Under the pieces are notes generated by a model, which searched no databases, was not told the DNA's origin, and saw only the letters and a list, made by a program, of their open reading frames with translations. Source: Pleurocapsa sp. FMAR1 (GTDB lineage Bacteria; Cyanobacteriota; Cyanobacteriia; Cyanobacteriales; Xenococcaceae). From it: a stretch of DNA of 64,000 bases. Where the stretch lies: NCBI RefSeq assembly GCF_963665995.1, contig NZ_OY762512.1, positions 1,550,001 through 1,614,000 of the forward strand, in the 5' to 3' direction. This document shows, one piece after another, positions 28,618 through 37,811 of this stretch (its first letter is position 1; each line of letters begins with the position of its first letter). A program made the position numbers and the translations under genes.

Positions 28618-29535
28618 TTACAGACAACTACTTAAAGTGGCAACTACAGATTTAGCTAAAGCATCTAAATGATAACCTCCTTCTAAACCAAATAGAGGGG
28701 TTTTTGTAATTTTTAAAACATATTTGGTTAACAAATTGTAATCAGCAGGTTCTAAAGAAATTCCTGCTAAGGGATCTAGATGATTGGCATCATAGCCAGC
28801 ACTAACTATTAAAATATCGGGCTGCCAGTTTTGCCAAAAAGGAACTATTTTGGTTTCAAAAGCTAGTTGATAATCCGTAATTTTGCTGCCCGCCATCATG
28901 GGCAAATTGAGAATATTTTGATGTTGACCGCGATCGCTTTGATTGCTGCCTGTACCTGGATAACAAGGGTGCTGATGAAGAGAACAGTATGCCAGATGAG
29001 GATTATCGCGGACGATCGCCTCTGTGCCGTTACCATGATGTACATCCCAGTCGAGAATGCCTACACGTTCGACTCCTGGTTTAGTCAAAGCATATTCAGC
29101 GGCGATCGCTGCATTAGAAAACAGACAAAACCCCATTGCCCTATCCCTGGTGGCATGATGTCCTGGGGGACGAGATAAAACAAAAGTAGTTTGTTGATGA
29201 TCTAACACCCGATCTACCCCATCTAGCCAAGCACTAACCGCCAGCAAGGCAACATCATAGCTACGGGCAGAAATGGGTGTATCTCCATCCAAATATCCTC
29301 CTGCTGCTGCTGCTGCCGTCTGAATACGATTGATATGTTCTGGGGTATGAACTTTTTGAATGTATGACAGTACCTGTTTTTGTTCTGGAGGAGTAGGTAA
29401 CTGCCAGTCTATTTGTTCGTGCCAAGCAACTTTTTGTAAAGCTTGGGCGATCGCTGTCAGCCGTTTAGCTTTTTCAGGATGTCCGTAGCCCGTATCGTGT
29501 TCTAAAAATTCTGGGGAATAAATAACCGAAATCAT
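28618..29535 (-). CDS. Histone-deacetylase-family hydrolase
   Basis: 305 residues, one arginase/deacetylase domain. 'SRPPGHHA' has the two active-site His (126, 127), 'DWDVHHGNGT' holds zinc ligands Asp164 and His166, and 'SAGYDAN' provides the third. Class II-type bacterial deacetylase. Substrates in cyanobacteria may be acetylpolyamines or acetylated proteins; this is family knowledge, not shown here. Confidence 0.9.
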   Translation of the reverse strand: MISVIYSPEFLEHDTGYGHPEKAKRLTAIAQALQKVAWHEQIDWQLPTPPEQKQVLSYIQKVHTPEHINRIQTAAAAAGGYLDGDTPISARSYDVALLAVSAWLDGVDRVLDHQQTTFVLSRPPGHHATRDRAMGFCLFSNAAIAAEYALTKPGVERVGILDWDVHHGNGTEAIVRDNPHLAYCSLHQHPCYPGTGSNQSDRGQHQNILNLPMMAGSKITDYQLAFETKIVPFWQNWQPDILIVSAGYDANHLDPLAGISLEPADYNLLTKYVLKITKTPLFGLEGGYHLDALAKSVVATLSSCL

Positions 29536-29629
29536 TGTTTACAATAAAGCTATTAATCTAACGGATGTTGCTGAATTGTAATGCTATATAAGTTTTTTGT
29601 TTACTTATTCGCAACTTAAATAATACTCA

Positions 29630-29705
29630 AAAGCTTAGAGCGCAGCGCATACGCGCAGTTCGTCCGCCAAGGGCGAACTTCACAGCTTTGCTGTGTGCAG
29701 CTTAA
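29630..29705. repeat. GC-rich multi-hairpin repeat between ndhM and the deacetylase
   Basis: AAAAGCTT and AAGCTTTT bracket a block that contains three small hairpins: GCGCATACGCGC, GTTCGTCCGCCAAGGGCGAAC and CACAGCTTTGCTGTG. The composition contrasts with its AT-rich surroundings. It looks like a second dispersed repeat type; only this copy was noticed in the window. Confidence 0.55.
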
Positions 29706-29720
29706 AGCTTTTAAATTAAT

Positions 29721-30077
29721 CTAACGATATTTTTCGACCGTATCAGGACTATCCATACGGGGTAAGCCCATACTATAGTTGCGTACTCTCGCACCCAAGT
29801 TATAGTTAATTTCTCCCGTCTGTAGCAAAGAACGAATAAAGTGTTCTAGATCTGAACCAATACGACGGAGATTGTATTCACTCAAATCTTCGCCATTACT
29901 CTGTTCTACCAAGTCATCAAATTGACGATAAACTTTTTGCAGAGTATCTTCGCTCCAGTTAAACTCATTATCGGGATCGATATCCAAAGTGAGAACATTA
30001 TCACTAGGAATTAGTTCATTATTTTGGACTTCTGCACTGTAAATGCGAACGTGGCGGGTAGTTGATTTGACAAGCAT
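29721..30077 (-). CDS. ndhM: NAD(P)H-quinone oxidoreductase subunit M
   Basis: 118 residues, the normal length. 'MLVKSTTRHVRIYSAEVQNN' and 'LTLDIDPDNEFNWSED' with the C-terminal 'GLPRMDSPDTVEKYR' match NdhM, an oxygenic-phototroph-specific subunit of the thylakoid NDH-1 complex hydrophilic arm. It acts in cyclic electron flow and respiration. Same strand as ppa upstream (84 bp). Confidence 0.95.
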   Translation of the reverse strand: MLVKSTTRHVRIYSAEVQNNELIPSDNVLTLDIDPDNEFNWSEDTLQKVYRQFDDLVEQSNGEDLSEYNLRRIGSDLEHFIRSLLQTGEINYNLGARVRNYSMGLPRMDSPDTVEKYR

Positions 30078-30161
30078 ATTAATACTTTTTTAGAGATTAT
30101 TCGAGCGGGATTTTTGGTAGGCAAGCAAAATGTCATAACCTACCAAATATAACTATGCTAA

Positions 30162-30671
30162 TTACTTATAAGCTTTAATGCACTCTTCTACTAAAGGTTT
30201 AACTGCATCTACATCTTTCCAGCCCTGAATTTCAGTAACTTTTTTTTCTAGATTTTTGTAAGTTCTAAAAAACTCGGCAATTTCTTCTAAACGGTGAGGA
30301 GCAATATCTTTAAGAGACTTGACCTCTTTGTAACGAGGATCTTCGACTGGTACACAGAGAATTTTTTCATCGCGATCGCCACCATCAATCATTTCTAGCA
30401 TACCAATGGGTCGAGCAGCAATTACACAGCCAGGAAAAGTAGGCTCATCCATAATTACCATTCCATCTAGAGGATCGCCATCATCAGCTAGGGTATTAGG
30501 CACAAAACCATAGTCATAAGGATATTTTACTGAAGCGAAAAGGACGCGATCCAAGGCAAAAGCGTTCATGTCTTTATCAAATTCGTATTTGTTTTTGCTA
30601 CCGCCAGCAATTTCGATTAAAACGTTAATTACGCCAGGTTCAGGCTGGGCTGGGATAAGAGATAAGTCCAT
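30162..30671 (-). CDS. ppa: Inorganic pyrophosphatase
   Basis: 169 residues, family I. 'NKYEFDKDM', '[11 protein letters not shown]' and the metal-binding '[10 protein letters not shown]' are visible, then 'EDPRYKEV' and '[11 protein letters not shown]'. It hydrolyses pyrophosphate in the cytosol, drawing biosynthetic reactions forward. ATG start with a GGAG upstream. Confidence 0.97.
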   Translation of the reverse strand: MDLSLIPAQPEPGVINVLIEIAGGSKNKYEFDKDMNAFALDRVLFASVKYPYDYGFVPNTLADDGDPLDGMVIMDEPTFPGCVIAARPIGMLEMIDGGDRDEKILCVPVEDPRYKEVKSLKDIAPHRLEEIAEFFRTYKNLEKKVTEIQGWKDVDAVKPLVEECIKAYK

Positions 30672-31110
30672 GAAATCCTCCGAATGTTATTAATTAGCTT
30701 AAAACAATGATTTATACCCAGAAGAATGCTACTTCTAAGGCTAGTGATTAATTGAGTCCATACAAGACTTAATACAACCGCCATGAAGCATTTTACCTGA
30801 TCGTTGAACGTTGAACATCAAGCATTAAACAGCTAATCTAAAAATTTATATGTTTTTTGTGTTTAAAATCCTTGAAGTAGTGCGATCGCCCAAATTAAAT
30901 AAGCAACGATTAAAACACCAGACTGAGCTACTTGTGTTTAAGTAATACCTTTTATTCCTCACAATATGGCAAAAAATGCACGATCTCCATGCCGATAATT
31001 ACCCCGTACCGAAATGGAAGAAATTTCAGAGCGATCTCTCTGAAATTAGAGTTCTATCAATTCTGAACGCTCTTGGCAATTTGTGGGTTTATTTATGCCC
31101 AACTCTACCA
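30672..31110. other. Intergenic region between ppa and a TPR gene
   Basis: About 440 bp without a supported gene. It holds a hairpin at 31022-31047. The minus strand near 30870-30930 has a short frame encoding a hydrophobic segment 'GVLIVAYLIWAIALLQGF' with no start codon; it could be a fossil of a small membrane protein, but this is too little to call. Confidence 0.4.
31022..31047 (-). terminator. Hairpin downstream of the TPR gene
   Basis: AATTTCAGAG (31022-31031) is perfectly complementary to CTCTGAAATT (31038-31047), loop 6 nt, about 65 bp beyond the TPR gene stop. Likely terminator. Confidence 0.55.
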
Positions 31111-31929
31111 CTAACTAAGATTTAAAAATCTCTCTAACGCTTGAACCATTGTTGGAGGCCAACGACGAATGTTTTTAATCCATTCAAGATCTTGATAGCG
31201 GTTATCCAGACCCACTGCTGCAACCCAATTACTTTCGGCTTCTCCTTGTTGCCCTTCTACCCACAAAGCAGCAGCCAAAGCTGCACGCATATCTGAATAC
31301 ATCGGATACTTGCGAACCAAGTTACGCATATTGCGAATAGCTTCAGGGCGATCGCCTATTTGATACATAACAAGAGAAGCATTACCCCGCGCCATAGGAA
31401 AAGTGGGCGCAAGATCGGCAGCTTCTTGATAATCTTCTAAGGCATTTTCCCACTTTTGTTGACCAGCTTCGGCATTCCCCCTATTATTTAACGCCACTGG
31501 ATCTTGAGGACTAATTTTTAGGACATGATTGTAGTCAGCGATCGCTTTTTCCCAGAGTCTTTTTCCTTCGTAGGCAATACCCCGATTGAGATAAGCATCA
31601 GGATATTCAGGGGCAATTTTAATTGAACGATCAAAGTCGGCGATCGCTTCAGTAAGTTTGTACTGACCGATGCGGACATTACCCCGATTACTCCAGACCG
31701 CAGGATTGTCAGGAAATTGGTTAATTAACTCTGTCCAGTAAATTTCTGATAGAGAAAAATCCCCTTTCTCAGCAGCACGAACGGCTTTCTTGGCAATTTT
31801 TTCTCCCTGATTGATTTGTTGAGCAGTAAAATTAGCAGTCTGATTGCCTACAGCGATCGCAACCTCAGTAAAACCACTGCCTATCCAAAAAGAAAATATT
31901 AAAAATAAACTTATTAACCAAAGGCTCAT
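31111..31929 (-). CDS. Secreted or lumenal TPR-repeat protein
   Basis: 272 residues from ATG 31929 (a GTG nine bases upstream is also possible). The signal peptide is 'MSLWLISLFLIFSFWIGSGF'. At least three TPR units follow: 'PAVWSNRGNVRIGQYKLTEA', 'PDAYLNRGIAYEGKRLWEKA' and 'PVALNNRGNAEAGQQKWENA'. The mature protein is probably in the periplasm or thylakoid lumen as a scaffold. Partner unknown. Confidence 0.82.
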   Translation of the reverse strand: MSLWLISLFLIFSFWIGSGFTEVAIAVGNQTANFTAQQINQGEKIAKKAVRAAEKGDFSLSEIYWTELINQFPDNPAVWSNRGNVRIGQYKLTEAIADFDRSIKIAPEYPDAYLNRGIAYEGKRLWEKAIADYNHVLKISPQDPVALNNRGNAEAGQQKWENALEDYQEAADLAPTFPMARGNASLVMYQIGDRPEAIRNMRNLVRKYPMYSDMRAALAAALWVEGQQGEAESNWVAAVGLDNRYQDLEWIKNIRRWPPTMVQALERFLNLS

Positions 31930-32032
31930 TATGACCACACTGTTTTAAGACTTTATACCTAAAGATAATAATACTGGGATCGCTAGTCAAAAAGTAGCCA
32001 AAATAATACCCAATTCATATAGAAAATATATT

Positions 32033-32869
32033 TTAGAAACTAGAATTACATAATCCAAGAATAGTATTAATCCAATACAAATCGGTTTTTCGATCTCTTT
32101 GTAAAGAAAATTGGTCATGAAGTTGAATGATCTGAGATTGATAAGCTTTTAATAATTGCTCTAAAGACCGAAGTATCGATTGTTGCTCTAGTGAAGTATA
32201 TGAAAACCGCATAATCTCAATCAAAGCTTTACTACCTCTTTCTTCAAAATGAGATGGTGAACCAAAACCTGATGATGGGAGACTGTGGTGAAGATAATCA
32301 TCAAATTGGATCAAAACACATCGAAAACTATCTAGTTGAGATTGAGCATAAAAAAGCTCACCGCGCATAACCCTACGATATATCTCTTCAGCATAAGCTA
32401 AACCTTTACTTATCAGCCTATCTAAATCTTCAATATTTAATAATGTAAACTCTAATGCTTGAGAAGCTTGAATAACTTGCTGTATTAAATTTTGGGGATC
32501 GTAAATCACTTTAGTTGGTAGCGTAAACCAAGGTGATGGTTTAAGTTCTGTCGGTTTAAAATAAAGTACATCAACCTTATTGAAGGGTTTGAAGTGAGAG
32601 ACACATACCCAGGAGCTTCCTGCCCATTCGTTGTAAAGCCATTCTCCCCACTTTTTGGGAGCGTCAAAACGCTCGGAGATGAACTGTTGGTAGACATTTG
32701 GCTTAACTAAAACCCGAAAATCAATATCGGAAAATTCATCTGTCGAACCTTCTGCAATTGAACCCTGAATATATAGAGCTTCAACTCCTTTGTGATCGAG
32801 AAAATACTCAACAACCTTGTTTTGTATATGTTGACGGGCTGCGTTTAGCTCCTCTGAACTAAATTTCAT
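32033..32869 (-). CDS. Nucleotidyltransferase-fold protein
   Basis: 278 residues from ATG 32869. The Pol-beta-like nucleotidyltransferase motif is 'GSIAEGSTDEFSDIDFRV' (GS with the D-x-D pair), and a third carboxylate may be in 'KVDVLYF'. The C-terminal half is helical. The layout resembles aminoglycoside adenylyltransferases and lincosamide nucleotidyltransferases, but the substrate cannot be inferred. No resistance or toxin-antitoxin partner lies next to it. Confidence 0.75.
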   Translation of the reverse strand: MKFSSEELNAARQHIQNKVVEYFLDHKGVEALYIQGSIAEGSTDEFSDIDFRVLVKPNVYQQFISERFDAPKKWGEWLYNEWAGSSWVCVSHFKPFNKVDVLYFKPTELKPSPWFTLPTKVIYDPQNLIQQVIQASQALEFTLLNIEDLDRLISKGLAYAEEIYRRVMRGELFYAQSQLDSFRCVLIQFDDYLHHSLPSSGFGSPSHFEERGSKALIEIMRFSYTSLEQQSILRSLEQLLKAYQSQIIQLHDQFSLQRDRKTDLYWINTILGLCNSSF

Positions 32870-33018
32870 GGTTAGCAATAATTTTAAATTCTTACTTTAT
32901 TCATAGCTTAATACCACAAAAATTTTTGGTTAACAAAGTCAAAATTTTCTGAGATACATAAGATTTGTCTACAATTAATATGTTTGCCAATTTTAATTTT
33001 TAGCAACTTATTATTTAA

Positions 33019-34020
33019 ATGACTTTGATTCGTATTCCTGAATCGTGGGAAATATCAGAAAACCAAATTACGTCTCCCAAACTTTATTACAATCGGCGTA
33101 GCTTTATTAAAACTCTTATTGGTGCAGGTATTGGTGCTAGCCTTTTACCTCTAACAGGATGCCAATCTGGCTTAAATTTAGGCAAGTCTGCATCTGAAGC
33201 TGCCCTTGAAAAAAGTCTCAATCAACCAGAAATAGAATCATTCACTAAGAATCCTAATTTTGCCAAAGTTGATCGACCAATAGCTGACCAAAAAGTCGCG
33301 GGGCAATATAATAATTTCTATGAGTTTGGTGGTACGAAGAAAATTTGGCTAGACGCTCAAAAGCTGCCTACAGAAAACTGGAAAGTTGAGGTTGCAGGAC
33401 TTGTCAAAAATCCCCGTACCTATGACATTGATGAGCTTAAACAAAAGTTTCCCTTAGAAGAGAGGGTATACAGATTTCGCTGTGTAGAGGCTTGGTCTAT
33501 GGTCTTGCCTTGGATAGGATTTCCTATGAAAGCTTTATTGCAAGATGTTGAACCGACTTCTAAGGCAAAGTATGTGCGTTTTACATCTTTTTATGATCCT
33601 GAGATAACTAAAGGACCAGGATTTCATATTGGCTCTTTACCTTGGCCATATACAGAAGGTTTAAAAATCGAAGAAATGGCTAATGACCTTGCTTTTTTCG
33701 CTGTGGGTATTTATGGTCATGATTTGCCCAAGCAGCATGGCGCACCATTACGGATGGTCACTCCTTGGAAATATGGTTTTAAAGGTGCAAAATCGATAGT
33801 CAAAATTGAATTTGTGGAGGATCAGCCAGCTACCTACTGGAATACCCTCGATTCCAATGAGTATAAGTTTGAAGCCAATGTAAATCCTAGCGTGCCTCAC
33901 CCTCGCTGGTCACAGGCAACAGAGAAGTTTATTAGCACTGGTCCTGGTCTATCTTGGGAAATTAAAGAGACTCTTCCCTACAACGGTTACGGAGAATATG
34001 TGGGCAATTTATATGCCTAG
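33019..34020 (+). CDS. msrP: Protein-methionine-sulfoxide reductase catalytic subunit, molybdopterin enzyme
   Basis: 333 residues. Twin-arginine signal 'NRRSFIKTLIGAGIGASLLP' (Arg26-Arg27). The sulfite-oxidase-type fold has the Mo ligand Cys155 in 'YRFRCVEAWS' and 'HGAPLRMVTPWKYGFKGAKS' for cofactor binding. It repairs oxidised methionines in periplasmic proteins. The partner membrane heme protein MsrQ is not next to it. It needs molybdopterin, and moaE lies 3.3 kb away. ATG start. Confidence 0.93.
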   Translation: MTLIRIPESWEISENQITSPKLYYNRRSFIKTLIGAGIGASLLPLTGCQSGLNLGKSASEAALEKSLNQPEIESFTKNPNFAKVDRPIADQKVAGQYNNFYEFGGTKKIWLDAQKLPTENWKVEVAGLVKNPRTYDIDELKQKFPLEERVYRFRCVEAWSMVLPWIGFPMKALLQDVEPTSKAKYVRFTSFYDPEITKGPGFHIGSLPWPYTEGLKIEEMANDLAFFAVGIYGHDLPKQHGAPLRMVTPWKYGFKGAKSIVKIEFVEDQPATYWNTLDSNEYKFEANVNPSVPHPRWSQATEKFISTGPGLSWEIKETLPYNGYGEYVGNLYA

Positions 34021-34114
34021 AGATTTTGTTTAACTGATAATCAAGGAAAATTAATTTCTACTTTAGGTCTAGATAATTATTAGACATTTTAGCGATCGCT
34101 TGTCTAGGCGTAAG

Positions 34115-34140
34115 CCTAAACGCTATTAATAGCGTTTAGG
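34115..34140. terminator. Perfect palindrome between msrP and the Pmp3 gene
   Basis: CCTAAACGCTATT directly followed by AATAGCGTTTAGG: a 26-bp perfect palindrome between convergent genes, most likely a bidirectional terminator. Confidence 0.65.
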
Positions 34141-34144
34141 ATAC

Positions 34145-34303
34145 TTACTTCTTGGCAATAATCCAGACCGCATGAATTATTCCAGGAAAATAACCAAGCA
34201 AAGTTAAAAGAATATTAATCCAAAAGTCTTTACCTAAACCAACCTGTAAGAATACTCCTAGCGGTGGCAAAAGAATAGCGATGACGATGCGAATTAAGTC
34301 CAT
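34145..34303 (-). CDS. Pmp3/YqaE family small membrane protein
   Basis: 52 residues; 'MDLIRIVIAILLPPLGVFLQ' then 'DFWINILLTLLGYFPGIIHA' and the end 'VWIIAKK'. Two membrane helices with the LPPLGV and GYFPGIIHA signatures of the Pmp3/UPF0057 family, linked to membrane potential and salt or cold stress. ATG start with AAGGAAA upstream. Confidence 0.92.
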   Translation of the reverse strand: MDLIRIVIAILLPPLGVFLQVGLGKDFWINILLTLLGYFPGIIHAVWIIAKK

Positions 34304-34700
34304 CTGGGTATTTCCTTGAAATTGATATTTATATCTTAACTATTAATAGTGACCAAGTTAAGTAATTGAAATAAATTATTATACTTAGTTGTTTAATTTA
34401 TTTTGACGGCTAATTAGGTAATCTTTGTCAAATTCTTCTGCTTCTTGAATGTAGCATCCAGAAACTTCGGGGAATTAATATGTTAAATTGTGCCAACTGT
34501 TGAGACACAAAAATTATATTAGGCGATCGCTATAAATTCTATTTGAGTTCAAGCTCTAACAATAAGTGAACTGTTTACTATTTAAGGGGTTGATCAATAA
34601 AATCTGAAGTTTGACAGAGAAATTTTACTGCTTCAACATCTCTACTATCAAGCTAATTTTTGAAGATGGCAAAATCAATAGCTGTATATCAAAAGCAATA
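34304..34700. other. Intergenic leader of mltA
   Basis: About 400 bp, AT-rich with one HIP1 site near 34523. The mltA frame is open back to 34611, but that stretch does not look like coding sequence. No other gene is seen. Confidence 0.4.
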
Positions 34701-35945
34701 ATGAGAAAAACAATTTCTACTTTGTGTTTAGGTTTAGGCTTCGTCTTGGTTACTGCTTGGGGACAAATTGCTAATGCCAATCCCCTGCGACCTGTACCTT
34801 TGGAAAAGCTCAAATTTGTTGGCTTAGATAGTCAATTAAACAATACCGTTGATTCAGGGAAAAAAATTATTCATTGCTGGCAGACCAATTTCAACTGTCT
34901 TACTAAACCTAAAACAGAGAAAAATATTGGTTGGAATCGATCTCAACGCCAGGCTTTAGTACAGGCAGTAGATCACAGTCTTTATTATTTGAGTACTCCT
35001 AAAGCTGCTCAAAGCTATCGCCAGTATGCTAATTCTATATTTAGCTTAGAGCATACAAAGCGATCGCTCTCTCGATTTAAAGAACTTTTATTAACTACTG
35101 AATCTCCCGCAGCTTTAGAAAAGGCAGTCAAGCAGGAATTTACTTTTTATCAATCTGTGGGCAACGATCGCCGTGGTAAGGTTGACTTTACAGGCTACTT
35201 TGAACCTACCTATACTGCAAGCCGAGTTCGTACTGCTGAGTACCGCTATCCTTTATACCGTCAGCCTGCTAGTTTTGGGAGTTGGTCAACCCCTTATCCT
35301 ACCCGCGCCCAGCTAGAGGGAAAAGATGGTTTAGGCAGCAGCAAAAGCATTTTAAAGGGTCAAGAGCTAGTTTGGTTAAGCGATCGCCTAGAAGCCTTTT
35401 TAGTTCAGGTACAGGGATCTGCTAGGCTCAAAATGACCGATGGCACGACTATGAGCGTTGGTTACGACGGCACAACTAATTATCCCTACGTGAGTGTAGG
35501 TGGAGAATTAGTTAAGGATGGAGTGTTTGATAAGGATCAGTTAAGCCTGCCTAAGCTACTAGATTTTTTTGCTGCTAACCCCAACCAGCTAGATGAATAT
35601 CTACCCCGTAACAATCGCTTTGTCTTCTTTAAAGAAACCGATGGCAAACCCCCTACTGGTAGTTTAGGTGTTCCCGTTACAGGCGATCGCTCTATTGCTA
35701 CAGACAAATCGATTATGCCTCCAGGAGCATTGGCTTTGATTGTTGCGCCCATTCCCGATCTAGAATCTACGGGCAAGATTGAGACTAGGGTAGTAAGTCG
35801 CTATGTACTAGATCAAGATACGGGTAGTGCAATTAAAGGCGCAGGCAGAGTAGATATTTTCTTGGGTAGCGGTGAAGTTGCAGGCAAAAGAGCAGGACTG
35901 TTAAACGGAAGCGGTAGTTTGTTTTATTTACTGCTCAAAGAATAG
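34701..35945 (+). CDS. mltA: Membrane-bound lytic murein transglycosylase A family protein
   Basis: 414 residues from ATG 34701; the frame opens at 34611, but the ATG precedes the signal peptide 'MRKTISTLCLGLGFVLVTAW'. The MltA barrel has 'GYFEPTYTASRVRTAEYRYP' and 'VQGSARLKMTDGTTMSVGYD'. The C-terminal 3D domain ends 'GAGRVDIFLGSGEVAGKRAG', including the catalytic Asp. It cleaves peptidoglycan glycan strands with 1,6-anhydro product. No lipobox, so probably periplasmic and soluble. Confidence 0.92.
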   Translation: MRKTISTLCLGLGFVLVTAWGQIANANPLRPVPLEKLKFVGLDSQLNNTVDSGKKIIHCWQTNFNCLTKPKTEKNIGWNRSQRQALVQAVDHSLYYLSTPKAAQSYRQYANSIFSLEHTKRSLSRFKELLLTTESPAALEKAVKQEFTFYQSVGNDRRGKVDFTGYFEPTYTASRVRTAEYRYPLYRQPASFGSWSTPYPTRAQLEGKDGLGSSKSILKGQELVWLSDRLEAFLVQVQGSARLKMTDGTTMSVGYDGTTNYPYVSVGGELVKDGVFDKDQLSLPKLLDFFAANPNQLDEYLPRNNRFVFFKETDGKPPTGSLGVPVTGDRSIATDKSIMPPGALALIVAPIPDLESTGKIETRVVSRYVLDQDTGSAIKGAGRVDIFLGSGEVAGKRAGLLNGSGSLFYLLLKE

Positions 35946-35982
35946 AGATCTAATAATTTTTGCTTAGTAAGGCGATCTCTAC

Positions 35983-36272
35983 GTGTTATGTCGTCTATTT
36001 CGTTGGCGTAAACAGCAGCCCGCATTATTGAATGGCGATTCAACCTTGCTCGATACACCAGAATCATTGCTAGGCTTTAGCCGTAAATGTGACGAACAAC
36101 ACTTAATTTGTTTATTTAATTTAAGCTCCAAGCCCCTACACTATAATCTAATCTGTCAAATTATCCAGAATGTATCGAAGCTGACGAATCTGATTTTATC
36201 AATCGCAGATATGATAATACTGTTGAAATTCCTGCTTATGGAGTGTTTTTTGGTAATTGTTTGGAGGTTTAA
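35983..36272 (+). pseudogene. C-terminal fossil of a GH13 alpha-glucosidase
   Basis: The segment 'CRLFRWRKQQPALLNGDSTL' then 'FSRKCDEQHLICLFNLSSKP' is the typical end of GH13 alpha-glucosidases (last barrel helix and start of the beta-sandwich domain). Near 36150 the reading shifts by one base, and the other frame continues 'RRYDNTVEIPAYGVFFGN' to a TAA at 36270-36272, again the family's usual ending. The catalytic barrel is absent because mltA ends 38 bp upstream. It is a decayed remnant left by deletion or transfer. Confidence 0.65.
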
Positions 36273-36495
36273 CTCTATTTTTAAGATAAATCTAATTTTT
36301 ATCCTTAGTAAACTTTGTTTGTCGTTAGTTATCAAATAAAATCTATTAGTAAAGATAAAAACTTAATTTTGCTCATTCATCAATACTTCTTTAGTTGTAA
36401 GTATCAACATTAAAGTATTATAACCTAAGAATGATGGTTGCTAATTTTTTATTGGCTTTAATGATAATTAAGAAGTTAATTTTTGAGTATTAATT

Positions 36496-36795
36496 ATGGC
36501 TTATCAACAATTAGAAGATTTACCTAGTGAAGTAACAGAAAAGCTGCCTAAACATGGACAGCAACTATTTATGGCTGCTTTTAATGCTGTTTCTGATAAT
36601 GGTATGAATGAAGAAAACGCTACTAAAGTTGCTTGGGACTCAGTTAAAAATAGCTATCAACAAGACAAAGAGGGTAATTGGGTATCAGTAGAAAACTCTA
36701 ATACCGATCGCGGTAATATTATTGGTACAGATAAAGATACTAGCGACCCCATTGGCAACCGCGAAAATAATGCAGGTACTATGCGCGGTGGTTAA
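36496..36795 (+). CDS. chaB: ChaB family protein
   Basis: 99 residues. The N-terminal 60 residues are the ChaB domain: 'YQQLEDLPSEVTEKLPKHGQ' and 'NEENATKVAWDSVKNSYQQ'. The family was named as a regulator of the ChaA cation antiporter, which is not seen here. The tail 'DRGNIIGTDKDTSDPIGN' is polar and likely disordered. ATG start at 36496. Confidence 0.9.
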   Translation: MAYQQLEDLPSEVTEKLPKHGQQLFMAAFNAVSDNGMNEENATKVAWDSVKNSYQQDKEGNWVSVENSNTDRGNIIGTDKDTSDPIGNRENNAGTMRGG

Positions 36796-37279
36796 GTAAG
36801 CTAATTATAAACTGTTAGCCTAAACAATAAAAAAGCCAACTTGCTGATAGTTAATAAGACGAGCTTATCTTCGTGAAGCAATTACGCTTATGTGCTTTAT
36901 AGGAGTATAAAATAAATTATGCTCCTGATTCTTATTGATAATTTTAAACACCAAAATGATTTACTTTTTCAAAATAGTGAAATTAAATTAATTTAGCGAA
37001 CAATACCCTGTTAATTATTGAGTTGTAGAAAATATTAGATACGCAAAAAGAAGTAGACGAAGATTTTGCAGATAGAGTAAATCGGCAAAAGCAATCTGTA
37101 TTGCAAGCTGAAAAGAGTATAAATTTTTGTTAAGTAATAAAAGCGATCGCACGCTCGCTTTTTTGATTTATCCTAATTATTATGCTCAAATGAAAGTTAG
37201 TATTGCCGATAAACAATTACAAATTGTAAAAGCCAATCTGAAAAACGAACACCCAAAACAATGATCTGGCTAACTAATT
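36796..37279. other. Intergenic region between chaB and moaE
   Basis: About 480 bp. Only short frames with no start, for example a charged 34-codon stretch ending near 37131, possibly a gene relic. A terminator-like hairpin lies at 37139-37164. Nothing else is supported. Confidence 0.4.
37139..37164 (+). terminator. Rho-independent terminator-like hairpin
   Basis: AAAAGCGA (37139-37146) pairs with TCGCTTTT (37155-37162), loop 8 nt, followed by T residues. No intact gene ends just before it, which fits a relic gene upstream. Confidence 0.6.
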
Positions 37280-37780
37280 ATGGTTAATTTTAGTTCATCT
37301 ACCGTTTCTGCTGCTGCCCAAGATAGTTTTTCAATTACCATCGCCCCTTTATCTTTAGATGAAACCTACAGCTTGGCGGATGATGCCGCTAATGGTGCAA
37401 TAGTAGTTATGAGTGGCACAGTGCGTAATCAAACCGAAGGTAAGCCTGTAGAATATTTAGAATATCAGGCTTATCAGCCAATGGCGATCGCCGTTTTTAA
37501 CTCTATTGCTACTGAGATACGCCAGAAATGGCAAGATGCTAACCGAATTGTCATCCATCACCGCGTAGGCAAGCTAAAAATAGGCGAAATTAGCGTGATC
37601 GTTGCCGTTGGCTGTCCCCATCGCGCAGAAGCTTTTGATGCTTGTCGTTATGCGATCGATACTTTGAAACATAATGCCCCCATTTGGAAAAAGGAATTTT
37701 TTCAGGAGGCAAACGGAACATCTCACAGTACTTGGGTTTCGATTGGTGCGTGCGAACAGAATGACGAATCTAATTGTTAG
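37280..37780 (+). CDS. moaE: Molybdopterin synthase catalytic subunit
   Basis: 166 residues with a 15-residue N-terminal extension. 'VVMSGTVRNQTEGKPVEYLE' and 'HHRVGKLKIGEISVIVAVGC' lead to 'APIWKKEFF', which holds the active-site Lys pair. MoaE with thiocarboxylated MoaD converts cyclic pyranopterin to molybdopterin. moaD is not adjacent. Its product supports MsrP nearby. ATG start. Confidence 0.94.
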   Translation: MVNFSSSTVSAAAQDSFSITIAPLSLDETYSLADDAANGAIVVMSGTVRNQTEGKPVEYLEYQAYQPMAIAVFNSIATEIRQKWQDANRIVIHHRVGKLKIGEISVIVAVGCPHRAEAFDACRYAIDTLKHNAPIWKKEFFQEANGTSHSTWVSIGACEQNDESNC

Positions 37781-37811
37781 CACTATTAGCACAAAATCAA
37801 AAAACTAACTT

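Noticed and set aside
32033-32869. Antibiotic-resistance adenylyltransferase
   Set aside because: Only the general nucleotidyltransferase motif is visible; nothing ties it to a drug substrate.
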